DNA from: a virus
IMG/VR virus record: IMGVR_UViG_3300037517_001388
Coordinates: 1-21,473 of that record
DNA: 21,473 nt
Direction: 5' to 3' (one strand)
Within the stretch, counting starts at the first letter, position 1; the number at the start of each line of letters is the position of its first letter. Both the position numbers and the translations under genes were made by a program. Shown piece by piece: positions 1-5,414 of the stretch. The notes below the pieces were generated by a model, which made no database searches, was not told where the DNA came from, and saw only the letters and a list, made by a program, of their open reading frames with translations.

Positions 1-231
1 CTCGAAGTAGTTCACCATCACTTTTTTCCAAGGTATTTCAACGTTTTTTATGCCCTTGGATTTAAAAATAAGATCATCTCCCGCCAACTCGGTCATGAGT
101 TGGTCAATCCTTTTGGTGGTCATATCAAACTTTGCCGCCAAATGCCAAGCATTCACAGGGTTCTTCAATCCCTTTAAGTAATCAAAAATCATCTTCTTGC
201 TTTCTGATCTAAGCATTTTTCGCTTTGCCAT
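1..231 (-). CDS. Winged-helix-like small protein, cut by left edge
   Basis: This reading frame starts at 231 and stays open for 77 codons to the window edge, so its C-terminus is missing. A strong Shine-Dalgarno AAAGGGG lies five bases before the ATG. It begins 13 bases after the stop of the terminase large subunit, so it is probably the next gene of the same transcript. The visible part is basic at the N-terminus (MAKRKMLRSESKK), then reads like a helix-turn-helix: a helix around residues 14-22, NAWHLAAKFDMTTKRIDQLM around 27-46, and a wing-like stretch after 50. The pattern suggests a small DNA-binding protein, perhaps a regulator; the family is not recognised and the function is inferred only from shape. 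Confidence 0.6.
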   Translation of the reverse strand, partial: MAKRKMLRSESKKMIFDYLKGLKNPVNAWHLAAKFDMTTKRIDQLMTELAGDDLIFKSKGIKNVEIPWKKVMVNYFE

Positions 232-244
232 TGCTGCCCCTTTG

Positions 245-1663
245 TTAAACAACTGCTCTCAAGTTTCTTTTAATCGGCTTACCCCACTGCGAGTTGTAAG
301 CCTTACCGTACAACGCTGTTCCTGCATCGCTGGCAAAGGTCAACGCCAAAGCGTCAGCCATGTCAGGCGATCCAATCCCGCGCTTTCGCATCTCGTCTTT
401 GCTCTCCAGCTTCATCTTCCCGTTGCTATTAAACGAATAGCGCGGCGAAACTAACTCCGCCAAAAGCGACTCATCTTTAGGAATCTTGCAATCGCGCTTT
501 TCCAGCCAGGCTTTCATCTTGCCCCATAGCTCGGCACGCAAGTTCACATAAATTGTTCCCATGGCGGGAGACTCAGCCACGTTAATCCCACGCGCAGGCA
601 GATTCAATTCGCGCAATCGGTCCACAACTCCGGCCCCCAAGCCAATCGAATCAACAAGGATTTCAACGGGCCTGTCTTCGGGCTTCATGGCCTCGTATTC
701 AGCGACCACCGCGCCCGTGGTCTGCATCAAATCCAACCCACGCCACTTGCGTATTTCGGTCACCGCATTACCCTTGCGCTTTGCCAACGCTGTGGCATCC
801 GTACCAAATCGCGCCACATCCAACCCCCACACCGTTTGCGTATCCGTCGTTTCAACATCACGGTGAAACGCGCTATCAACCAGTTCAACGCCAATCAAGG
901 TATCGTCATCGGTGCGGGGAAACTCACCCAACACGCGAACACGAAAAGCATTGGACTCTTCGCCATACCTTGACGCCATATCCTTGATGTAGGCATCGCT
1001 CACACGCTTGGAGTCATAGCAGGACACGCGGCGTGTCCACCACTCATCCTTCAACCGGTTATGCGTATCAAAGAAAAAACCGCTGGACTTCGTTGGGTTC
1101 CCCAACAAAATCGTCACAGCGTTATGCCCTGACATGGACCCCGCCGCCGCCTCAAACACGGACTCAGGAATGCCTGAAGCTTCATCCGCCACAAGCATCA
1201 CATGGTCCGAATGCACACCCTGCAACGCTTCAGGTTGCTCGGCACGCGATGTACGGGCGGAGATGAACGACTCTTGAGGCGCCGCACGCATCTCGATGCG
1301 ATCAGTCTTTACCTCCAATCGATCACCCCAAGCATTTGGCAACTCTTTCACCCAACGCTTTAGCTCGGCAAACAATGCGTCGTACAACTGGCTTGAGGTC
1401 GGCGCCGTCACCACAATCTTGGCGGGACCGCGCGTAAGCATGTACCAAATCATCGCCCAAGAAGCCACCGTGGACTTACCCACACCGTGGCCGGAGCGCA
1501 CGCTAATCTTGCGCTCACCGCGGGATATAGCCTCCAAGAACTCAATCTGCCAAGGGTCAGGATCAACCCCTAGCACCTCGCGCACAAACAACGGCGCGTT
1601 GGGCCGGTAACGGCGAACCAACTCAAGATAACGCTTAAAGATTTCGTTATTAGGCGTGTTCAT
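245..1663 (-). CDS. terL: Terminase large subunit (ATPase and nuclease)
   Basis: This is the packaging motor that cuts concatemeric phage DNA and pumps it into the prohead. The 472-aa length fits the family. The N-terminal ATPase domain has a Walker A motif GHGVGKST (58-65) and a Walker B strand VMLVADEAS with D160-E161; LLGNPTKSSG (187-196) fits the coupling motif. The C-terminal RNase H-like nuclease shows the expected acidic residues: D282 in GLDVARFGTD, D338 in ILVDSIGLG and D434/D437 in SPDMADALAL. The start at 1663 has GGTGG seven bases upstream and overlaps the end of the recombinase gene by 14 bases, so the two are probably translated together. The small subunit gene lies upstream at 2697-3113, separated from it by the recombinase. 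The family is certain; the packaging type (cos or pac) cannot be read from the sequence. Confidence 0.95.
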   Translation of the reverse strand: MNTPNNEIFKRYLELVRRYRPNAPLFVREVLGVDPDPWQIEFLEAISRGERKISVRSGHGVGKSTVASWAMIWYMLTRGPAKIVVTAPTSSQLYDALFAELKRWVKELPNAWGDRLEVKTDRIEMRAAPQESFISARTSRAEQPEALQGVHSDHVMLVADEASGIPESVFEAAAGSMSGHNAVTILLGNPTKSSGFFFDTHNRLKDEWWTRRVSCYDSKRVSDAYIKDMASRYGEESNAFRVRVLGEFPRTDDDTLIGVELVDSAFHRDVETTDTQTVWGLDVARFGTDATALAKRKGNAVTEIRKWRGLDLMQTTGAVVAEYEAMKPEDRPVEILVDSIGLGAGVVDRLRELNLPARGINVAESPAMGTIYVNLRAELWGKMKAWLEKRDCKIPKDESLLAELVSPRYSFNSNGKMKLESKDEMRKRGIGSPDMADALALTFASDAGTALYGKAYNSQWGKPIKRNLRAVV

Positions 1664-2330
1664 AACTTGCCACCGCGCGATGCACCAACGTATGCGTCAC
1701 CGCCATACCAAACTGACCATTCACCATCTCAGCAATCTTGCGATAGCTCTTGCGCTCCTTAGCCTTGCCCACCATAAACATCAAAATCGGATAGGTCGAT
1801 TCATCCTGCACAAGCTTGGCGGACTTCCCATCACCATCCTTACGATAACCAAACGGTACATGACCGCCAATCCAACCACCAGCCTGCGCCTTACTCTTTC
1901 TCCCGTCAGCCATACGCTCGGCAATCCTGCGCCGCTCAAGCCTAGCCACTGCCGCCATAAGCGTAAAGAAAAACTCAGACCAACTCGACCCATTGTTCAC
2001 CGGGTCAGTGCCTAACGCCAACACAATCATCTTCACACCCTGCGCCTTCCAAGCCTCGGCCATGGTTAACGCGTCAACCGTGTCACGAAACGCACGATCC
2101 AATTGCGTCATCACCACCACATCGCCTGGCTGCAAAACCGCCACTAAACGCGAACCCGCATCACGCTTGGCAAGTTGCACGGACCCGCTCACACCCTCAT
2201 CCGTAAACACTTCAGCCACATCCTCGCCACGAATCAACGCCAATCCCTGAACCTTTCTGATCTGCTCGGCCAGTGACGTGTTATCCACTTGCTCTTGCGT
2301 GCTGACCCTTGCATAACCATAAATCGCCAT
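1650..2330 (-). CDS. Small serine recombinase (resolvase/invertase type)
   Basis: The 226-aa protein has the serine recombinase catalytic domain at its N-terminus: YGYARVSTQEQ with R8 and nucleophile S10, DEGVSGS (44-50), GDVVVMTQLDRAFRDT with D78-R79, and RLERRRIAERM (130-140). Residues 151-162 (GGWIGGHVPFGY) and the region to 220 resemble the start of the Recombinase domain of larger serine recombinases, with a small helix-turn-helix, SYRKIAEMVNGQFGMAVTHT (195-214). It lacks the zinc ribbon and coiled coil of large serine integrases, so it is more likely a resolvase or invertase than an integrase. The start is backed by GGGGA seven bases before ATG. Its place between the two terminase genes is odd: it may resolve genome multimers or control packaging, or be a passenger. 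Confidence 0.92.
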   Translation of the reverse strand: MAIYGYARVSTQEQVDNTSLAEQIRKVQGLALIRGEDVAEVFTDEGVSGSVQLAKRDAGSRLVAVLQPGDVVVMTQLDRAFRDTVDALTMAEAWKAQGVKMIVLALGTDPVNNGSSWSEFFFTLMAAVARLERRRIAERMADGRKSKAQAGGWIGGHVPFGYRKDGDGKSAKLVQDESTYPILMFMVGKAKERKSYRKIAEMVNGQFGMAVTHTLVHRAVASYEHA

Positions 2331-2443
2331 CTCGTTCCCCTGTGTTTGTTACTTGTTGCAAGCGTAACAGTGTTTTGCTCACTTGTGAAATTTTTTTGGA
2401 GGGCCGTTCGTCGGAGCGATGAAAGGTGGGTGGGGGCGGGTTG

Positions 2444-2482
2444 GCGCGGCCAGGTATGCGATTAGCGCGGCCAGGTATGCGA
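2444..2482. repeat. 18-bp direct repeat, two copies
   Basis: The word GCGCGGCCAGGTATGCGA occurs exactly at 2444-2461 and again at 2465-2482, a period of 21 bases (two helical turns). The spacing would place two bound proteins on the same DNA face. It lies about 115-150 bases upstream of the recombinase start, so it could be part of its control region or a recombination accessory site; that is inference. Confidence 0.75.
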
Positions 2483-2585
2483 AGCATAAGTTGGCGCGTG
2501 TGGAGCACCGCGGCAAAGCCGCCCCGCCCAAATCGCGCCAGGGGGGTCAAAACGATTATCAAATGCGAATGATTCTTAATTTCAA

Positions 2586-2618
2586 GTCAATCGAGGGCGC
2601 GAATGATTCTCGATTGAC
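2586..2618. repeat. 10-bp inverted repeat around GCGAATGATT
   Basis: GTCAATCGAG (2586-2595) and its exact complement CTCGATTGAC (2609-2618) flank a 13-base spacer that contains one copy of the GCGAATGATTCT word. A protein-binding site or a cruciform would both fit. There is no U-tract, so it is not a terminator. Confidence 0.7.
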
Positions 2619-2657
2619 CGTCGAAACCCGCTAGATTGTCAGCTTTTGCGCCTTTGG

Positions 2658-2671
2658 GCGACAATTGTCGC
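2658..2671. promoter_or_regulatory. Perfect 14-bp palindrome, possible operator
   Basis: GCGACAATTGTCGC reads the same on both strands. It lies 26 bases beyond the 3' end of the terminase small subunit gene. The half-site ATTGTC recurs at 2635-2640 and, as CAATTGTCAGCG, inside the end of that gene (about 2717-2728), so a dimeric regulator with several sites is possible. No T-run follows, which argues against a terminator. Confidence 0.55.
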
Positions 2672-2696
2672 GCTTGGTAAAGCGATTAATACGCGT

Positions 2697-3113
2697 TCAA
2701 TCATGCTGCACTGCATCAATTGTCAGCGATTCAGCTTGCTTAATCGCCGTCCATGCTTGCGAGTCTATGTTGATCGCCACGACTGGCGCGCGATTCTCCG
2801 CCCATGATCGCGGATCAAGGCGCGCAGCAAACCATTTGCGCGTATCAACGCGCAGTCTAGGATCGTCCTTCGCCTCGTCGGCGATCGTCAGCGCCTCCTC
2901 TGCCAGCGCCGAGGCGCGCTCCTCGCGTGCGCGTGCGTACTGAGCGCTGCGCTCCGGAGCGAGGAGCCACCTATTCAAATGCCCTTGCTTTACTCCAATG
3001 CTCTCAGCAATGGCTCGCACGCTTTCGCCAGCGCTTATTCGCTCAAGAATCTCCTCCTCGCCTACTTTCTCAATAACCGCAAGCGCTGCGCGCTTTTGTG
3101 GTTGCCCCGCCAT
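2697..3113 (-). CDS. terS: Terminase small subunit
   Basis: The 138-aa protein matches the helix-turn-helix small terminase type that recognises the packaging site and recruits the large subunit. A helix-turn-helix lies at 30-50 (SVRAIAESIGVKQGHLNRWLL). A charged helical oligomerisation region follows (55-85), then the typical signature DDPRLRVDTRKWFAARLDP (83-101). I chose the ATG at 3113 (MAGQPQK) over an in-frame ATG at 3200 because the longer form adds a stretch unlike the family and runs through the divergent promoter region, and because GAAGGG sits six bases before 3113. It is transcribed away from the GP88-like gene. The recombinase gene separates it from terL, and 366 bases of repeat-rich DNA lie downstream. 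Confidence 0.83.
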   Translation of the reverse strand: MAGQPQKRAALAVIEKVGEEEILERISAGESVRAIAESIGVKQGHLNRWLLAPERSAQYARAREERASALAEEALTIADEAKDDPRLRVDTRKWFAARLDPRSWAENRAPVVAINIDSQAWTAIKQAESLTIDAVQHD

Positions 3114-3219
3114 ATAAAACCCTTCAATGGTTGAAATTTTCCGACTAACGGTCAATCGATCAATGCAAGCCCATGCTATTGTTTTGCTTGTCGCAATCAA
3201 TCAAAACGGAGTAAATATC
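3114..3219. promoter_or_regulatory. Divergent control region between terS and GP88-like gene
   Basis: The 106 bases must serve transcripts leaving in both directions. On the plus strand TGCTATTGT (3174-3182) fits an extended -10 box with a poor -35. On the minus strand TTGACC (3155-3150) could be a -35 without a good -10. CAATCGATCAA (3153-3163) recurs exactly at 3263-3273 inside the next gene and could be a regulator site. The promoter calls are weak. Confidence 0.35.
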
Positions 3220-3951
3220 ATGCGCAAGCCAAACGGATTTGTTTTTTATCGCGGATTCTCGCCAATCGATCAAGCGCCCATTGTCGGGATCGCGGTTTTT
3301 GAGTCTAGCAATGTCAAAACCGGGAACATGGTCCAAACTTATATCATCAGATCGGACGTTAATCCTATAACCGCCGTTAATACTGGCAATGATAAAAGCA
3401 TTTGTGGCGATTGTGTGCATCGTGGCAATGAAAGCCAAAAGCGCACATGCTACGTTGATTACTCCAAAAGCGTTAACGCAGTTTTTAAAGCTTTCGAGCG
3501 TGGCTCATACCCTGATTTTTCACATAACGTAAAGTTTGCAGCGCTTTGGCTCAAGGGTCGAAAAATTAGGCTTGGCGCCTATGGCGACCCCGCCATGATC
3601 CCGGCCGAAAATTGGCTCGATTTGCTTGAGCTTGCCAGCGATTGGACGGGATACACCCACCAATGGCGCGAACCATTCGCCCAAGCTCATCGCGAATTGT
3701 GCATGGCAAGCGCCGATAGCATCAGCGATCGCGACATCGCTCGCGCAATGGGTTGGCGGACCTTTCGCGTTATTCCGATCGGATCGGCGCTCAAGCTTCA
3801 AAACGAAGCAATTTGCCCAGCAAGCCCCGAGGGAGGCGACAAAAAACAATGCATCACATGCGGAGCATGTGACGGCGCTTTAAAACCAAGCGCAGCATCG
3901 ATCGCCATTGTCGTCCACGGAAAATCAGCAAAACAATTTGCGGAGGTTTAA
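3220..3951 (+). CDS. GP88-family protein of unknown function
   Basis: This 243-aa protein resembles the phage gene product 88 family, whose role is not established. The sequence shows paired cysteines near the N-terminus (C62, C65, C77 in SICGDCVHRG...TCYVDY), a central core with GRKIRLGAYGDPAMIP (113-128), TGYTHQW (143-149) and CMASADS (161-167), and a C-terminal cysteine set C199, C211, C214, C217 (CPAS...CITCGACDG). Seven or eight cysteines in this layout suggest a metal or Fe-S site. The start at 3220 has CGGAG eight bases upstream; an in-frame ATG at 3127 would add an unrelated N-terminus and lacks support. It is the only sizeable plus-strand gene, and is followed at once by a membrane peptide and a terminator. 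Regulation apart from the phage minus-strand operons is likely. Confidence 0.8.
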   Translation: MRKPNGFVFYRGFSPIDQAPIVGIAVFESSNVKTGNMVQTYIIRSDVNPITAVNTGNDKSICGDCVHRGNESQKRTCYVDYSKSVNAVFKAFERGSYPDFSHNVKFAALWLKGRKIRLGAYGDPAMIPAENWLDLLELASDWTGYTHQWREPFAQAHRELCMASADSISDRDIARAMGWRTFRVIPIGSALKLQNEAICPASPEGGDKKQCITCGACDGALKPSAASIAIVVHGKSAKQFAEV

Positions 3952-3954
3952 ACC

Positions 3955-4032
3955 ATGCAAAGCCTAATCGATTGGACAATCGCCGTTATTTTCGGCGTCG
4001 CACTTGCGTGCGCGATTTTCTTTAACCTTTAA
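3955..4032 (+). CDS. 25-residue single-span membrane peptide
   Basis: A 25-codon frame starts three bases after the stop of the GP88-like gene. It has a good Shine-Dalgarno, CGGAGG at 3941-3946, eight bases before the ATG and inside the end of the upstream gene. The peptide (MQSLIDWTIAVIFGV...) has a polar N-terminus and a hydrophobic stretch at about residues 8-24 ending in FFNL, enough for one membrane crossing. A terminator follows 29 bases later, so it is the last gene of a two-gene transcript. The role is unknown; a small membrane partner of the GP88-like protein or a holin-like peptide are both possible. The ribosome site and position make it more than a chance frame. Confidence 0.62.
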   Translation: MQSLIDWTIAVIFGVALACAIFFNL

Positions 4033-4061
4033 CGCCAGCATGAAAGCATGAAAACTTAATC

Positions 4062-4084
4062 AAAGCCCTTCGGGGCTTTTTTTT
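4062..4084 (+). terminator. Rho-independent terminator after GP88-like unit
   Basis: AAAGCCC and GGGCTTT pair as a perfect 7-bp stem around the stable tetraloop TTCG, followed by an uninterrupted run of eight T. It ends the plus-strand GP88-like/membrane peptide transcript. Confidence 0.93.
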
Positions 4085-4112
4085 CGCGCGCCTACGCTCC
4101 ACGTAGAGCGCC
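4085..4112. repeat. REP-like hairpin, copy 1
   Basis: The 28-base element begins CGCGCGCCTA and ends AGAGCGCC. The inner arms CTACG and CGTAG pair across CTCCA, and the outer GCGC arms extend the stem with one bulged base. It starts directly after the T-run of the terminator. The second copy at 4295-4322 keeps the ends and length but not the inner arms. Confidence 0.6.
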
Positions 4113-4155
4113 TATTGACGCCTTGCGCTTTAGCGTACAGCGCCCATTGACGCCT
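4107..4155. repeat. Approximate direct repeat, period 32
   Basis: AGCGCCTATTGACGCCT at 4107-4123 recurs at 4139-4155 with one change (T to C), giving 16 of 17 identical. The intervening bases are rich in GCGCTT/AGCGT words. The function is not known. Confidence 0.65.
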
Positions 4156-4294
4156 AAGCTTTACGCTTGGCGCTTGCATGCGCTCGCCTTAACGCTTTGG
4201 AGGATAAGCCCATAGAATCACCGACAATCGATTTTCTCGAAAGCATGTAGGGTGATAGCCATGATGCTATTTAATCGCCTACAAGGGCGCTTTC

Positions 4295-4322
4295 CGCGCG
4301 CCTATGGCTACGCCAGAGCGCC
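4295..4322. repeat. REP-like hairpin, copy 2
   Basis: The element has the same length (28 bases) and ends (CGCGCGCCTA and AGAGCGCC) as copy 1, while the middle differs: here TGGC pairs with GCCA across TAC. Conserved ends with a changed but still paired middle suggest that structure rather than sequence is kept. Confidence 0.58.
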
Positions 4323-4366
4323 GATCAAGCTTTGCATCGTTCGATCATGGTCGAGAATCGCTCGCC

Positions 4367-4385
4367 TTAGCGAATCATTCGCTAA
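4367..4385. promoter_or_regulatory. 19-bp palindrome, possible operator or recombination site
   Basis: TTAGCGAAT and ATTCGCTAA are exact complements around a single central C. The core GCGAATCATTCG resembles the GCGAATGATTCT words at 2565 and 2599 on the other side of the GP88 island. AGAATCGCTCGC direct repeats stand on either side (4354-4365 and 4388-4399). Confidence 0.6.
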
Positions 4386-4512
4386 CCAGAATCGCTCGCA
4401 ATCGTGAATCGTTCTCACTGACCGATCACCGCTTCATCGCTTGCATCAGGCACACCCCATATATTCCCGTAGCCAAAAACATGCAAAAACCGGGAGCTTT
4501 CCGCCAAACGAT

Positions 4513-5178
4513 TCAAGCCTTTCGTTTTGACTGACTTTCCATCGCCGCCAACGCGTCCTTGCTCAACGCGTAAGCCTGCTCACTATGTCCCTTGTACACC
4601 GGACCAATATCCTGCTCCTCCATCAACGTCAACACTTCAGCACCTGGCATCACCCGTTTGATGTTCACCGCTTGCGTGAAAAACTCCTGCTGCAAGATAA
4701 CCGCCACTTCGTCCATCGTCCAGCAGTCGCATTCAGGTCTCATTGCCGCGTAGGCGTGGACAGTTGCCGTATCAGCGCAAATCGCAAACACGCTCCCGTC
4801 ATCCCGTTGACCCTCCATAACACTTACCGCCAACGGTTCAGCGTTCATCGCTTTCGCTTCAGCCTCCAACACGTCATACGCTCGCATCATCCCGCCACAA
4901 GCTAACCTATACGCCTCAACGTCTCTCGCTTTCCGCGCATCCCTACACCGCCATAGCTGCTTCCAAAACCTTAATCGCGTTTCCTCGCTTACCAGTTCCG
5001 CCAAACGATCTAATCCCCAAACCTTATCCGCCTCACGCTTTCTCTTCATCACACTGACCGCCACACTATTCATCGCCAACACGATCTGGTCATCCTCTTC
5101 AAAAGGATTCTTTAACCGATCCTCTGACCCGCCATACAAACCATCTCTCACCTTCCCGCGCTTATCTTTTGCCGCCAT
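4513..5178 (-). CDS. Hypothetical protein of 221 aa
   Basis: I do not recognise this protein. It is soluble, with a charged N-terminus (MAAKDKRGKVRDG), a helical middle rich in Arg/Glu/Ala (residues 50-110), a possible alpha/beta segment (115-150) with PECDCWTMDE (148-157), and a basic end, SQSKRKA. No membrane span or signal peptide is visible. The start at 5178 is backed by AAGGA eight bases upstream. It is the next gene after the primase-helicase in the direction of transcription but is separated from it by the 236-base repeat array, so it is probably controlled by that array. It converges with the plus-strand GP88-like unit. A replication or regulatory role is only a guess from position. 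Confidence 0.75.
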   Translation of the reverse strand: MAAKDKRGKVRDGLYGGSEDRLKNPFEEDDQIVLAMNSVAVSVMKRKREADKVWGLDRLAELVSEETRLRFWKQLWRCRDARKARDVEAYRLACGGMMRAYDVLEAEAKAMNAEPLAVSVMEGQRDDGSVFAICADTATVHAYAAMRPECDCWTMDEVAVILQQEFFTQAVNIKRVMPGAEVLTLMEEQDIGPVYKGHSEQAYALSKDALAAMESQSKRKA

Positions 5179-5197
5179 AACCCAAATCCTTTCTCTT

Positions 5198-5218
5198 CAC
5201 ATCACACATCACACATCA
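5198..5218. repeat. Three tandem 7-bp repeats
   Basis: CACATCA is repeated three times without interruption, 20 bases upstream of the start of the 221-aa gene and directly before the CGGAC array. It could be a binding site, or a slippage-prone spacer that tunes expression. Confidence 0.7.
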
Positions 5219-5221
5219 AAC

Positions 5222-5410
5222 GTCCGGAACATTTCACCGTCCGAATGTGTGTCTTTCAGACACACACACATTTCGGACGCTATGAAATTTTGTTCGATGG
5301 CGTTTTCGGACAACTTCGTACGCGTTTTCGGACGCTTAAAGGACAAAACATCAACTTTAGGACACTCTAATTCGGACGCCAAAACATCACTTTCGGACAT
5401 TCGGACGCTT
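5222..5410. repeat. Iteron-like array of TTTCGGACGC words
   Basis: The gap between the primase-helicase and the 221-aa gene carries many copies of one word. Plus orientation: 5271-5280, 5303-5311, 5325-5337, 5371-5379, 5391-5398 and 5400-5410, with weaker copies TTTAGGAC (5356-5363) and AAAGGAC near 5338-5344. Opposite orientation: GTCCGG at 5222 and GTCCGAA at 5239. AACATCA also recurs three times (near 5346, 5384 and 5411). Copy number, mixed spacing and place beside a replicative helicase gene suggest binding sites for an initiator or repressor, possibly a replication origin. It is not a CRISPR array, because the spacers are irregular and short. Confidence 0.7.
5239..5278. repeat. Imperfect hairpin within the CGGAC array
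   Basis: GTCCGAATGTGTGTCT faces AGACACACA...TTCGGAC. The inner 9-bp stem TGTGTGTCT/AGACACACA closes a TTC loop, and the outer GTCCGAA and TTCGGAC arms also pair, with a CACA insertion and one extra T on one side. No T-run follows on either strand, so this is more likely a structured operator or origin element than a terminator. Confidence 0.6.
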
Positions 5411-5414
5411 AACA

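Larger units (their letters stand above)
2331..2696. other. Repeat-rich intergenic region between terS and recombinase
   Basis: No convincing gene is present in these 366 bases. The region holds an 18-bp direct repeat (2444-2482), a short hairpin GCGGC-AAA-GCCGC (2510-2522), two copies of GCGAATGATTCT (2565-2576 and 2599-2610), a 10-bp inverted repeat (2586-2618) and a 14-bp palindrome (2658-2671). Close to the recombinase start there are GTTAC/GTAAC arms (2348-2368) that could be an operator or a recombinase site. The promoter for the recombinase and terL is expected here, but no good -35/-10 pair stands out. Confidence 0.6.
4033..4512. other. Palindrome-rich non-coding region
   Basis: Apart from the terminator at 4062-4084 these 480 bases hold no gene I can support. 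They lie between two convergent transcription units. They contain two related hairpins (4085-4112, 4295-4322), an approximate tandem repeat (4107-4155), a 19-bp palindrome (4367-4385) inside a 12-bp direct repeat pair AGAATCGCTCGC (4354-4365 and 4388-4399), a smaller ATAGC/GCTAT hairpin near 4254-4270, and many copies of AATCG/CGATT. A functional site for replication, packaging or regulation would fit, but none is identified. Confidence 0.6.

Noticed and set aside
1650-2330. Prophage integrase
   Set aside because: The serine recombinase lacks the long C-terminal zinc ribbon and coiled coil of integrases, and no pair of attachment-like repeats was found in the window.
2331-2400. Promoter for the recombinase and terL
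   Set aside because: TTCACA and TACGCT can be spaced 17 bases apart, but both are poor matches; not enough to call.
2419-2634. Plus-strand frame of 71 codons with AARYA repeats
   Set aside because: The peptide repeat is only the 18-bp DNA repeat translated; start context is poor and no homology pattern is visible.
4480-4512. Possible minus-strand terminator after the 221-aa gene
   Set aside because: A TTTTT run follows GGAAAGCTCCCGG, but only about three base pairs can form, too few for a convincing stem.
4304-4534. Plus-strand frame of 76 codons in the palindrome-rich region
   Set aside because: No ribosome site at a useful distance, low-complexity Arg/Ser/His content, and it runs into the end of the opposite 221-aa gene; the repeats explain the open frame.
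5198-5412. CRISPR array
   Set aside because: Repeats are about 10-12 bases with irregular short gaps and occur in both orientations; no long identical repeats with equal spacers and no cas genes (the Cas4-like nuclease belongs to the phage recombination group).
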